DNA from: Couchioplanes caeruleus
GTDB lineage: Bacteria; Actinomycetota; Actinomycetes; Mycobacteriales; Micromonosporaceae
DNA: 64,000 bases
Direction: 5' to 3'
Assembly: GCF_023499255.1 (NCBI RefSeq)
Contig: NZ_CP092183.1
Location: 6,444,501 to 6,508,500, forward strand
Shown: positions 17,701-26,143 of the stretch, piece by piece
Numbering within the stretch: position 1 is the first letter of the stretch
Layout: every line of letters begins with the position of its first letter
Notes under the pieces: model-generated
What the model saw: the letters and a program-made list of their open reading frames with translations, nothing else
What the model was told of the DNA's origin: nothing
The model's database searches: none
Made by a program: the position numbers and the translations under genes

Positions 17701-20700
17701 AGCGGAAGTCGCGGGAGGCCGGGGTGACCGGCGGGGTGACCGCCTCGAGCCGGTCGGCGACCAGGTTCAGCACCCCCTCGGTCTTCTCCAGCCGCCCCCG
17801 CACCAGCAGCGCCGCGCTGGTCCGGGCCACCCGCCGGTACCGCTGCCACAGCCCCGGCGAGCAGGTCACGTTGAGCATCCCGGTCTCGTCCTCCAGGTTG
17901 ATGAACGTGACCCCGCCCGCGGTCGCCGGCCGCTGCCGGTGGGTGACGATGCCGCCCACCCGGATCCGGGTGCCCGCCTCCACCCGGCCCAGCCCGGAGA
18001 TCGGCAGCGCGCCCCGGCCGGCCAGCTGCTCCCGGACGAACTGCGCGGGGTGCGCGTCCGGGGACAGGCCCGTCGCCCAGACGTCGGCGACCAGCTTGTC
18101 CACGTCGCCCATGCCGGGCAGGGTGGGCGCCTCGGTGCCGGTGACCGTGCCGGGCAGCCGGCCGGGCCGGTCCTGCGCCGCGGCGCCCGCCGCCCACAGC
18201 GCCTCGCGGCGCGACAGGCCGAACCCGGCGAAGGCGTCGGCGGTCGCGAGGGCCTCCAGGTGGGCGGTCGAGCATCCGGTCCGGCGGGCCAGATCGGCCA
18301 TGTCCCGGTACGGGCCGTGCGCGGCGCGCTCGTCCTCGATCGTCTTCGCCAGCTCGTCGCCGAGGGTCCGCACGCTCTTCAGGCCCATCCGTACGGCCGG
18401 GCCGCCGAGCCCCCACGCGTGCGGCGGCTCCCCCGGCGCCGAGCCCCACGTGGTGGCGGCCGTCGACTCCAGCGTCGCGGCGGCCGCGCTGAGGTTGATG
18501 TCGGGACGGCGTACCTCCACACCGTGCCGGCGCGCGTCGTCCACCAGCGACTGCGGCGAGTAGAAGCCCATCGGCTGCGCGTTGAGCAGGGCCGCGCAGA
18601 ACGCCGCCGGGTGGTAGCGCTTCAGCCAGGCGCTCGCGTACACCAGATAGGCGAAGCTCATCGCGTGGCTCTCGGGGAAGCCGTAGTTGGCGAACGAGGA
18701 GAGCTTCAGGAACAGGTCGTCGGCGAGGTCACCGGTGATCCCCCGCTCGGCCATGCCCTCGTAGAGCCGCCGCTTGATCCGTTCCATCTTCTCCATCGAC
18801 CGCTTCGAGCCCATGGCCCGGCGCAGCTGATCCGCCTCGGACGGGTCGAATCCCGCCACGTCGATCGCGAGCTGCATGAGCTGCTCCTGGAACAGCGGGA
18901 CGCCGAGTGTCTTCTCGAGGGCGTTGCGCATCAGAGGGTGCGGGTAGGTAACCGGCTCGCGGCCGTTCTTCCTTCTGATGAAGGGGTGGACCGAGCCACC
19001 CTGGATCGGTCCGGGGCGGATCAGGGCGACCTCCACCACGAGGTCGTAGAACTCTCCCGGCTTCAGGCGAGGCAGGGTGGCCATCTGCGCGCGGCTCTCC
19101 ACCTGGAACACCCCGACGGAATCGGCCCGGCACAACATCTCGTAGACCTCGGGATCGTCGAGACGCATGGTGCTGATGTCCAGGTCGGACTCGATCATGT
19201 CGTACGCGTAGTGCAGCGCCGACAGCATCCCGAGGCCGAGCAGGTCGAACTTGATCAGCTCGATCGCCGCGCAGTCGTCCTTGTCCCACTGCAGCACCGT
19301 GCGCCCCGGCATCCGCCCCCACTCCACCGGGCACACCTCGATGATCGGCCGGTCGCAGATGACCATGCCGCCGGAGTGGATCCCCAGGTGCCGCGGGAAG
19401 CTCTGCACCTCGTTGGCGAACGCGACGACCTGCTCGGGGATGTCCTCCACGTCGATCGCGGCCACGCTGCCCCAGCGGTCGATCTGCTTGCTCCACGCGT
19501 CCTGCTGCCCGGGCGAGAACCCGAAGGCCTTGGCCATGTCGCGTACGGCGGACCGCGGCCGGTACGAGATCACGTTGGCGACCTGCGCGGTGTGCTCCCG
19601 GCCGTGCTTGGCGTACACGTGCTGGATCACCTCCTCGCGCCGGTCCGACTCGATGTCCACGTCGATGTCGGGCGGGCCGTCCCGCTCCGGCGCGAGGAAC
19701 CGCTCGAACAGCAGGTCGTACTCGACCGCGTCCACGTTGGTGATGCGCAGCGCGTAACAGACCGCCGAGTTTGCCGCCGACCCGCGGCCCTGGCAGTAGA
19801 TGTTGTTCTCGCGGCAGAACCGCACGATGTCGTAGACCACCAGGAAATAGCCGGGGAAGTTCAGCTCCTCGATCATCCGCAGCTCGTGCTCGATCTGCGC
19901 GTACGCCTTCGGATGCGCCTGCGGCGGCCCGTACCGTTCCCGGGCGCCGCGCATGGTCAGCTCCCGCAGCCAGCTCATCTCGGTGTGCCCCGGCTCCGGG
20001 ATCGGGAAGTCCGGCAGCCGCGGCGCCACCAGGTTCAGGTCGAACGCCAGGTCCTCGCCGAACATCGCCGCGTTCTCCACCGCGCCCGGGTACGCGGCGA
20101 ACCGCTTGCGCATCTCCGTGCCGCTGCGCAGGTGCGCGGTGCCGGCCGCGGGCAGCCAGCCGTCCAGCTCGTCGAGGCTGCGCCGGGCCCGTACGGCCGC
20201 CAGCGCCGTCGCGAGCCGCCGCCGCCCCGGGGTCGCGTAGTGCACGTTGTTGGTCGCGACCACCTCCAGCTTCCGGCTGCGCGCCAGCTCGTACAGCACC
20301 TCGTTGCGGTCGTCGTCGTACGGGTCCCCGTGATCGGTCAGCTCCACGGCGACGTTGCCGCGCCCGAACAGCCGCACCAGCCGGTCCAGCTCCCGCGCCG
20401 CCCCCACCGGCCCCTCGGCGGCCAGCGCGCGCGGGACACTGCCCTTGCGGCATCCGGTGAGCACCAGCACGTGGTCGCGCAGCACCTCGGCGATCTGCTC
20501 CAGGTCCCCGTACGCCGGCTTGCCCTTCTCCTTGCCGGCGAGCTGACCGCGCGAGATCGTCCGGGCCAGGCGCGCGTACCCCTCGGGGCCGTGCGCGAGC
20601 GCGAGCAGGTGCCGGCCCTCCGGATCCGCCTCGCCGTTCTGCGGCGCGCTCAGGTCCAGCGACAGCTCGGCGCCGAAGATCGTGGGGAGCCCCAGCTCGC

Positions 20701-21049
20701 GGGCGGCCTGGGAGAACCGCACCACCCCGTAGAACCCGTCGTGGTCGGTGACGGCGAGCCCGGTCAGCCCCAGCCGCGCCGCCTCCTCGGCCAGCTCCTC
20801 GGGGTGGCTCGCGCCGTCGAGGAAGCTGAAGTTCGTGTGACAGTGCAGTTCGGCGTACCGGTCCTCGCTGACCGAGCGGATCAGCGCGGGGGCCTCGTAC
20901 GGCTGCCGCTTGCGGCTCCACGCGGGCGAGTCCCCGCCGTCGCCGTCGACCGCGAGGGGGTCGACGACGTGCAGATGCCGGTCGCTGCGGCGCCCGGACA
21001 GGGTGCTCTCCAGCTCGCCCCACGGCATCCGCGGATTGTGGAAACCCAC
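17699..21049 (-). CDS. dnaE2: Error-prone DNA polymerase III alpha subunit (ImuC)
   Basis: A 1116-residue C-family polymerase, the catalytic part of the damage-induced mutasome. The N-terminal PHP domain begins AELHCHTNFSFLDGASHPEEL (residues about 66-86). The palm carries the metal-binding PDIDVDIESDRREEVIQHVY region. The HhH and OB domains follow, and the C-terminus is short compared with replicative DnaE1, as in other DnaE2 proteins. The GTG start follows GGGGGAAG and lies 9 bp after the imuB stop. It is the last gene of the HEPN-imuA'-imuB-dnaE2 operon, under DNA-damage control at 25931-25998. Confidence 0.95.
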   Translation of the reverse strand: MGFHNPRMPWGELESTLSGRRSDRHLHVVDPLAVDGDGGDSPAWSRKRQPYEAPALIRSVSEDRYAELHCHTNFSFLDGASHPEELAEEAARLGLTGLAVTDHDGFYGVVRFSQAARELGLPTIFGAELSLDLSAPQNGEADPEGRHLLALAHGPEGYARLARTISRGQLAGKEKGKPAYGDLEQIAEVLRDHVLVLTGCRKGSVPRALAAEGPVGAARELDRLVRLFGRGNVAVELTDHGDPYDDDRNEVLYELARSRKLEVVATNNVHYATPGRRRLATALAAVRARRSLDELDGWLPAAGTAHLRSGTEMRKRFAAYPGAVENAAMFGEDLAFDLNLVAPRLPDFPIPEPGHTEMSWLRELTMRGARERYGPPQAHPKAYAQIEHELRMIEELNFPGYFLVVYDIVRFCRENNIYCQGRGSAANSAVCYALRITNVDAVEYDLLFERFLAPERDGPPDIDVDIESDRREEVIQHVYAKHGREHTAQVANVISYRPRSAVRDMAKAFGFSPGQQDAWSKQIDRWGSVAAIDVEDIPEQVVAFANEVQSFPRHLGIHSGGMVICDRPIIEVCPVEWGRMPGRTVLQWDKDDCAAIELIKFDLLGLGMLSALHYAYDMIESDLDISTMRLDDPEVYEMLCRADSVGVFQVESRAQMATLPRLKPGEFYDLVVEVALIRPGPIQGGSVHPFIRRKNGREPVTYPHPLMRNALEKTLGVPLFQEQLMQLAIDVAGFDPSEADQLRRAMGSKRSMEKMERIKRRLYEGMAERGITGDLADDLFLKLSSFANYGFPESHAMSFAYLVYASAWLKRYHPAAFCAALLNAQPMGFYSPQSLVDDARRHGVEVRRPDINLSAAAATLESTAATTWGSAPGEPPHAWGLGGPAVRMGLKSVRTLGDELAKTIEDERAAHGPYRDMADLARRTGCSTAHLEALATADAFAGFGLSRREALWAAGAAAQDRPGRLPGTVTGTEAPTLPGMGDVDKLVADVWATGLSPDAHPAQFVREQLAGRGALPISGLGRVEAGTRIRVGGIVTHRQRPATAGGVTFINLEDETGMLNVTCSPGLWQRYRRVARTSAALLVRGRLEKTEGVLNLVADRLEAVTPPVTPASRDFR

Positions 21050-21058
21050 CGCTTCCCC

Positions 21059-22843
21059 CTAGTCGTAGATCGCTTCGACGGCCCAGTGGCCGGACGCCAG
21101 GGACAGCAGGAACGCCCGGCCGTCGGCCACGGCCATCTGGAACCGGGCCCGCCGGCGCGCCTCCCCCTCGGCCCACCAGCGCTCGTCCACCGGCCACGGC
21201 CCGGCCCACCCGGTGATCTCGGCGGCCTCCTCGCCCAGCACCAGCACCGCGGGGCGGCCGGTCAGCTCGAGGCGGGCGCTCACGCCGAGCGGCGTACCCG
21301 TGTCGTCCAGCACCACCGCGGGCGCCGGCTGCGGCAGCACCAGGGCCGGCGCCGGGCCGGGGATGCGGCCCGGCCAGGGTGGCCTTTTGTCCTTCTCCGG
21401 CGGCTTACGCGGCTCGGGCCGAGGGTCCGGCGCTGCTGCCGCGCCCGCCACCGGGCAGCCCTCCGGGCCGGGCTCCGGGCCGGGCTCCGGGCCGGGCTCC
21501 GGGCCGGGCTCCGGGCCGGGCTCCGGGCCGGGCTCCGGGCCGGGCTCCGGGCCGGGCTCCGGGCCGGGCTCCGGGCCGGGCTCTGCTGTGGCGACGACCA
21601 CGGGCGCGGGGCCGGGCTGGGGCGCGGCCGGCCGGGCCGGTTCCCGCTCGTCACCCCACGGCACGAACCGGACCTGGTCGTCGGCGGACCGGCCACCGCC
21701 GACCACCGCGGTCACCACCGCCTCCGGCCCCAGCAGACCCTGGATCCGGCTCAGCGCCCGATGCGCCCGCTCCTTCTCCGCGCCCGCGTCCCCCCACAGC
21801 CCGGGCTGCAGTCCCAGGTGGACGAGGACGCCGTCGGGCACCAGCCGCAACCGGACCAGCCCCGCGGTCGGCCGCGCCGGGCCACCCCGCCGGGCCCCGG
21901 TCAGCCAGCCGTCGAGCTGCCAGCGCACCCGCTCCGCGATCGCCGCGGCGGTCAGCAACCCGTCGTGCCGCCAGACCCGGTGCAACTCCTGGCCGTCGGC
22001 GGTGACGGCTTCGATGCCCAGCCGGGTGCAGGCCATCCCGTACGCGGCCAGCCGCTCGTGCAGCCGCTCGGCCAGTGCCCGCCCGGCGAACGCGGCCACG
22101 TCGACCCGCTCGAGGGGTTCGTCGTACGTGTCGGTCACGTCCAGGTCGGGCGGCGGCTGCCGGACGGCGAGCGGCCGATGGTCCAGCCCGGCGGCGAGCC
22201 GGTGCGCGAGCGCCCCGTCGAACCCGAACCGGCTCAGCACGTCGGACGCGGGCAGCGCGGCGAAATCACCCAGCGTCTTCACCCCGAGCCGGCGCAACAG
22301 GTCGGTCAGCGCGGGCCGCTCCAGCGCCGCGACGGTCATCGAAGCGAGAAACTCCCGGGTACGCCCGGCAGCGACGATCCGTCCCGCCCGGGCGGCCAGC
22401 CCCGCCGCGAACACCCCGTCGGCGATGCCCACCTGGGCCTCCACGGCGCACGCCTGCGCGACCTGCTCGACGATCCGCTCGGCGGCCCGCTCCTCACCCC
22501 CGAAATACCGGGAGGGACCCCGGGCGGCCAGCGCACACGCCCCCGGCCGTACCACCTCCACCCCGACGGCCACCTCCTCCACGGCGGCGACGACCGGCTC
22601 GAAGGCCCGCGCATCCCGCCCCGGATCATGCTCGACGACAACCAGCTGAGGGCACCGCCCCTGCGCCTCCCGCCGCCGCAACCCCCGCCGTACGCCCTCA
22701 GCCCGGGCCGCCTCGGAACACGCCACCACCCGATTCGCACGCAGCACGGCAACGGGCCCGTCGGCGCGTACCCCATCGACGATCTCCGCGGCGATGACCG
22801 GCCAGTCGGGGCACCAGAGCAGCAGGGTCCGGGGGGCGTTCAT
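21059..22843 (-). CDS. imuB: ImuB, catalytically dead Y-family polymerase adaptor
   Basis: 594 residues. Y-family fold, but the catalytic residues are lost: the N-terminal Asp motif is replaced by LLLWCPDWPV and the usual SLDE is replaced by ARGPSRYFGG. This is as expected of ImuB, which links DnaE2 to the beta clamp rather than polymerising. A perfect 10-copy EPGP tandem insertion precedes the C-terminal domain. The ATG overlaps the imuA' stop (ATGA), so the two are translationally coupled. No canonical QL[SD]LF clamp motif was obvious to me. Confidence 0.93.
   Translation of the reverse strand: MNAPRTLLLWCPDWPVIAAEIVDGVRADGPVAVLRANRVVACSEAARAEGVRRGLRRREAQGRCPQLVVVEHDPGRDARAFEPVVAAVEEVAVGVEVVRPGACALAARGPSRYFGGEERAAERIVEQVAQACAVEAQVGIADGVFAAGLAARAGRIVAAGRTREFLASMTVAALERPALTDLLRRLGVKTLGDFAALPASDVLSRFGFDGALAHRLAAGLDHRPLAVRQPPPDLDVTDTYDEPLERVDVAAFAGRALAERLHERLAAYGMACTRLGIEAVTADGQELHRVWRHDGLLTAAAIAERVRWQLDGWLTGARRGGPARPTAGLVRLRLVPDGVLVHLGLQPGLWGDAGAEKERAHRALSRIQGLLGPEAVVTAVVGGGRSADDQVRFVPWGDEREPARPAAPQPGPAPVVVATAEPGPEPGPEPGPEPGPEPGPEPGPEPGPEPGPEPGPEPGPEGCPVAGAAAAPDPRPEPRKPPEKDKRPPWPGRIPGPAPALVLPQPAPAVVLDDTGTPLGVSARLELTGRPAVLVLGEEAAEITGWAGPWPVDERWWAEGEARRRARFQMAVADGRAFLLSLASGHWAVEAIYD
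21461..21580. repeat. 12-bp microsatellite inside imuB
   Basis: Ten perfect tandem copies of CTCCGGGCCGGG, read on the reverse strand as ten EPGP units. The absence of any substitution suggests recent expansion. Length changes would be in-frame. Confidence 0.95.
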
Positions 22844-24405
22844 GCGGGCTCCACGACGGACAGGGCACCCCAGCGCTTAGGACCGGGTCCGCGGCCCTCA
22901 CCCTCTTCCGCTGGTCCCCCTTCGCCTCCCCGGCCTGCTTCCTCTTCGTTCCACCGGCCCGCTTCCCCTGCCGGTTCCGTTTCCCCTGCCGGTCCCGCTT
23001 CCCCTGCTGGTCCCGTTTTCCCCGCCGGTCCCGCTTCCGCCGCCGGTCCCGCTTCCTCCGCTGGTCCCGCTTCCGCCGCCGGTCCCGCTTCCGCCGCCGG
23101 TCCCGCTCCCCTTGCCGGTCCCGCTTTCCTCCCGGGTCCGGCTTCCTTTCCTGCCGGCAGCCCTTCCGCCCGGCCTTCCTCCGGCGCCGCAACCTGATCG
23201 GAAACCGGGGGAATGACCGGCGACGCCGCGACCGCCGGCATCCAGAAGGTCACCTCCTTGGGCCGGGCCGCAGCCCCCCGCCCCCGAGCGACAACGGTCA
23301 CCTCCCGCCGCCGCAGCCGCCCCCGCCCGTCCCCCAACCCCTCCCACCGGCCCCGGGTGACCTGCAGCGTGACGTCGGCACCGTCCCACCGCCCGTACGG
23401 CACGAGCACACACCCCCGCTGCCGGGCCCGAGCCACGAGCCGGCTGGTCACGGAGGGCGCAACGGGCCCGGGAACCGCGACCACGACCACATCGACCCCG
23501 TCGATCAGCGCGGCCACCACGGTGGGCCACTCGGGACCGGGATTCGGCACCAACGCCAACCGCTCCAGAGCGATCCCACTCTGCGCGGCGGCGAGCGCAC
23601 CGAGCGCGGGTACGCCGACGACAGCGCACCAGGATCCGGCATGGGAGGCGGCGGAGAGAAGCGCCAGCAGAAGAGAGGTACCACCGTTACCGACCCGCTC
23701 GGCGGCCCGGCCCCGGTCGGCCACCGAGGAACCCCGGCCGAGGAAGGAACCCACCACCGGCGAAACAGCCGACGAACGCCGGGCAGCCGAAAGCCCGCTC
23801 ACCGCCGACCCGGCCAACGCACGCCCAGCCGGCGCGGTCCCAGCCGACGCGGTCCCAGCCGGCGCGGTCCCAGCCGGCGCGGTCCCAGCCGTCGAGGGCC
23901 AGGCCGATGCGGGCCCGGCCGACGCAAGACCAGCCGACGCGGGCCCAGCCGACCCGGGACCGGTCGACCCGGGACCGGCCGACCCGGGACCGGCCGACCC
24001 GGGACCGGCCGACCCGGGACCGGTCCGCGACGGACCCTCCGGCAGGGAAGGCGTTTCCCCCGCCCCCGGGCCCGACGCCTTCTCCGCCGGCGGTTTCCAC
24101 GGGAAGCCTGACGCCCGCGACCCGCGCCCCTCCCCCGGACCTCGCAGCTCTCCCGGACCGCGCAGGTCTCCCGGACCGCGTCGGTCTCCCGGCTGCCGGG
24201 CGGTGTCGAAGGTGAGGCCGACCGCGACCGTGCTGCCCCGGCGCAGTCCGCGGCCCGGGAGCAGTTCGCCCAGTTCGGCATGCACCGGCAGCACCCGGTG
24301 CATCCCGCTCTCGCCGGTCTCCCCGGCCGGCCGTACCAGCTCAGCAAGAGCCGCAGCACTGTTGATCATGCGCCCGGCCATCGTCCCGCCCCGCTGTGCA
24401 CTCAC
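22840..24405 (-). CDS. imuA': ImuA'-like mutasome accessory protein (RecA-fold)
   Basis: A 521-residue RecA-like protein, assigned by its position upstream of imuB-dnaE2 and the core at residues about 236-385 (TSLLLALLSAASHAGSWCAV, LVPNPGPEWPTVVAALIDG). Residues about 1-65 also match. Two large low-complexity inserts inflate it beyond the usual 220-300 residues: pentads of GPGSA/AGTAP type near residues 125-200, and EAGPA-type pentads near 425-480. Start: GTG 24405, or ATG 24381. Neither has a good ribosome site. ImuA' is needed for DnaE2-dependent mutagenesis in mycobacteria. Confidence 0.85.
   Translation of the reverse strand: MSAQRGGTMAGRMINSAAALAELVRPAGETGESGMHRVLPVHAELGELLPGRGLRRGSTVAVGLTFDTARQPGDRRGPGDLRGPGELRGPGEGRGSRASGFPWKPPAEKASGPGAGETPSLPEGPSRTGPGSAGPGSAGPGSAGPGSTGPGSAGPASAGLASAGPASAWPSTAGTAPAGTAPAGTASAGTAPAGRALAGSAVSGLSAARRSSAVSPVVGSFLGRGSSVADRGRAAERVGNGGTSLLLALLSAASHAGSWCAVVGVPALGALAAAQSGIALERLALVPNPGPEWPTVVAALIDGVDVVVVAVPGPVAPSVTSRLVARARQRGCVLVPYGRWDGADVTLQVTRGRWEGLGDGRGRLRRREVTVVARGRGAAARPKEVTFWMPAVAASPVIPPVSDQVAAPEEGRAEGLPAGKEAGPGRKAGPARGAGPAAEAGPAAEAGPAEEAGPAAEAGPAGKTGPAGEAGPAGETEPAGEAGRWNEEEAGRGGEGGPAEEGEGRGPGPKRWGALSVVEPA
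22950..23130. repeat. 15-bp repeats in 3' part of imuA'
   Basis: About twelve imperfect copies of a 15-bp unit resembling CGCCGGTCCCGCTTC, encoding degenerate EAGPA/ETGPA pentapeptides on the reverse strand. The copies have diverged more than the imuB array. Confidence 0.85.
23810..24035. repeat. 15-bp repeats in middle of imuA'
   Basis: Two adjacent families of 15-bp units, GCGGTCCCAGCCGGC-like (AGTAP pentads) and GACCCGGGACCGGCC-like (GPGSA pentads), read on the reverse strand. They split the conserved core of the protein. Confidence 0.85.
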
Positions 24406-24928
24406 TGAAGTTGATCTTTATGGATCCGCCGGGTCGGACAGGTCCCTGCCTGGTCCGGCCGGCCGCTCATGCCGCTCGCGCGACTCCGATACACCCCGCC
24501 TCGCCGATGCGGTCCTCTCGGCTCAGCCACCTGCCGCACCGGGCGATGGTCCGCGCTGACGAGACTGCCGCTCGGAGACGGCCGCCCGATCGCCTTGAAC
24601 AAGGCTCGAGTGAACCGAGCACCCCTTGCTCACGCGCCGGATGAACCCAGCACCCCTGGCTCACGGGCCGGATGAACCCAGCACCCCTCGCTCACGCGCC
24701 GGATGAACCGAGGGCACTCGCTCGCCGGGTGGGTGGACCGAGAGCCCTCCGTTCGCGCGGCGAGTGCGCGGTGGACGCAGCCACCGTCGCCGGACCGCGG
24801 GCGAGGAGAGCGATGACGGTTCCGGAGGCCGCGGGCACCCGCCGAGCAAGACGGCCGTGGGCGCCCGCCGAGCAGGACGCAGCACCGCGAGCGAGCAAGG
24901 CCGTGCTGCGACGGCTCGGGTGAGGCGG
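24406..24928. other. 523-bp gap between HEPN gene and imuA'
   Basis: No gene is supported here. It holds the 31-bp repeats (24609-24732). No GAAC-N4-GTTC box or clear promoter was found before imuA', so transcription from the damage-inducible promoter at 25976-25998 is the likeliest route, though an undetected local promoter cannot be excluded. Confidence 0.5.
24609..24732. repeat. 31-bp tandem repeats between HEPN gene and imuA'
   Basis: Units start at 24609, 24640 and 24671, with a decayed fourth at 24702; the consensus begins GATGAACCCAGCACCCCT. Units 2 and 3 differ at only two positions. They lie in the probable transcript between the HEPN gene and imuA', where no gene is supported. Confidence 0.8.
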
Positions 24929-25555
24929 TCAGGCGGCTTCGAGGCTGGGTTGGTATGCCAGGCCGAGGGCTGCCTGCACCAGGGACACGAAGGTCTCCGC
25001 CGCCGTCAGGAGGTCGTCCGCCTCGCGGGCCGTGACCACGCGGGGGATGCCGGCCTCGGCGGCTGCCCGTTTGGTGGCGCCGAGGGCGAAGTAGCTGGCC
25101 CAGTCGCCGAACTCGGGCGCCACCAGGACCAGGAGGGACCAGGTGCTGGTGACGCGGTTGCGGCGGGTGGGTGCGGCGGGTCTGGCACGGGCGGCGAGCA
25201 CGGCGGCGGCCGCTCGGAGGGCCGCGAGGTGGGCGGCCGCGTAGCGCAGGCCGTCGGGGCGGGTGCGGGCCGCTTCCGCGAGGCCCTGGCGCGCGATGGC
25301 GAGCAGCTGGGCCGGGGTGCGGTTGGGCAGGAGGTTGGCGGGGATCGTGGGCGCCGCCTGGGTGCCGGCCGTGGGAGCGTGGGCCAGGCCGTACGCTCGC
25401 GGGCCAGGCTCGGCGGGCGCCCCGGACGTCCCGGGCGAGCGGGCATCCCAGGGTTCGGGCACCGCACGGGGTGAACCGGCGTCCCGGGGCTCGGGCACCG
25501 CGGGGCGCGCCTGCGGAACGGGGTGTCTCAGGCCCGGTGCCGGGTTGCTCACCAT
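24929..25555 (-). CDS. HEPN-domain protein (SAV_6107-like)
   Basis: A 208-residue protein with a disordered Pro/Ala-rich first 70 residues, then an all-helical domain (IPANLLPNRTPAQLLAIARQGL... to TAAETFVSLVQAALGLAY) that I recognise as the SAV_6107-type HEPN family. An R-x4-H motif, the signature of HEPN ribonucleases, is present at R104-H109 (RYAAAH), although its position in the fold is unchecked. No nucleotidyltransferase (MNT) partner lies beside it. The ATG at 25555 has AGGAGA upstream. It is the first gene downstream of the LexA/PafBC-type control region and is co-directional with imuA'-imuB-dnaE2, which suggests a role in the damage response. Function is unproven. Confidence 0.75.
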   Translation of the reverse strand: MVSNPAPGLRHPVPQARPAVPEPRDAGSPRAVPEPWDARSPGTSGAPAEPGPRAYGLAHAPTAGTQAAPTIPANLLPNRTPAQLLAIARQGLAEAARTRPDGLRYAAAHLAALRAAAAVLAARARPAAPTRRNRVTSTWSLLVLVAPEFGDWASYFALGATKRAAAEAGIPRVVTAREADDLLTAAETFVSLVQAALGLAYQPSLEAA

Positions 25556-25930
25556 GGTCTCTCCTCGCGTGTGTCGCATCCGACGTGCTGGTCGAACCGG
25601 TCGCTGCTGAGGAAGGCACAGCGTGGTGCCGCCGGCCGGGTGTGAAGCTTCCCCACACCACACCCGGCCGGACTTGCGCCGGCGGGTCCGCCGCCCGCCA
25701 CCCGGGGGTCGAGGGTGGCGGACAGCGGTCCTGCCTGTTGCGGCCCGGACCCGCGAATGCCCGGACCTGCGGTGCGACGCTTCGCGGGCGTCACACCCGG
25801 GAACCACGCCGCGAACGCGGAACCCGATCAGTCAGCCCGAAGCCGACCGGTCCGGCCCGGCCGCCCTCCGGAGGCGACCGGACCGGCGCCCGCCAGGAGG
25901 GGCGGCCGCCCGACCGGCGCCGACCGGCTG
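25556..25930. other. Long leader of the damage-inducible operon
   Basis: About 375 nt from the LexA boxes to the HEPN start codon. It contains a 13-bp hairpin (25632-25671) and no convincing gene; a GTG-started reverse frame (25549-25794) lacks recognisable protein features. Confidence 0.45.
25632..25671 (-). promoter_or_regulatory. 13-bp hairpin in the operon leader
   Basis: Perfect inverted repeat CCGGCCGGGTGTG / CACACCCGGCCGG with a 14-nt loop, about 80 nt before the HEPN start codon. It could be a terminator (conditional read-through) or an RNA-stability element. No U tract follows. Confidence 0.55.
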
Positions 25931-25942
25931 GAACAGCCGTTC
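25931..25942. promoter_or_regulatory. LexA (SOS) box, distal
   Basis: GAAC-AGCC-GTTC, matching the GAAC-N4-GTTC core of actinobacterial/Gram-positive SOS boxes. It lies 21 bp from the second box, two helical turns, on the same DNA face. Confidence 0.75.
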
Positions 25943-25951
25943 GAACCAATC

Positions 25952-25963
25952 GAACACTCGTTC
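25952..25963. promoter_or_regulatory. LexA (SOS) box, proximal
   Basis: TCGAACACTCGTTCTA, core GAAC-ACTC-GTTC, 12 bp downstream of the -10 element of the reverse-strand promoter. Binding here would block initiation or early elongation of the HEPN-imuA'-imuB-dnaE2 transcript. Confidence 0.85.
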
Positions 25964-25975
25964 TAACTACTGGAG

Positions 25976-25998
25976 AGAGTAACACCACCCTCTGACAA
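25976..25998 (-). promoter_or_regulatory. RecA-NDp / PafBC-type promoter
   Basis: Reverse strand TTGTCAGAG (25998-25990), 8 nt, TACTCT (25981-25976). This fits TTGTCR-N3-N8-TAnnnT, the LexA-independent DNA-damage promoter motif of mycobacteria recognised with PafBC. Transcription would start near 25970 and run towards the HEPN gene. Confidence 0.7.
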
Positions 25999-26143
25999 AA
26001 AAGCAACGCCGCAGCGCCGCAGGTCAGAGGTGATCTTCACCGCCGGGACGGCAGCGGCGGAAGGTACCCGGAAGGGCTGTGCCGCGAGCGGGCGAACAGC
26101 AGGAGCAAAGGCGGCCGGGACAGCACTGACACAAGACAAGCGA

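Noticed and set aside
17648..23197. 1849-codon open frame opposite dnaE2, imuB and part of imuA'
   Set aside because: GC-driven shadow; the reverse strand carries complete genes with catalytic motifs.
24609..24732. Possible CRISPR or iteron array
   Set aside because: 31-bp units lack unique spacers and no replication gene is near; a tandem duplication fits better.
24929..25555. HEPN/MNT toxin-antitoxin module
   Set aside because: No nucleotidyltransferase or other small antitoxin gene adjoins the HEPN gene.
25549..25794. 81-codon reverse frame overlapping the HEPN start
   Set aside because: No ribosome site or recognisable sequence; it lies over a strong hairpin in a leader.
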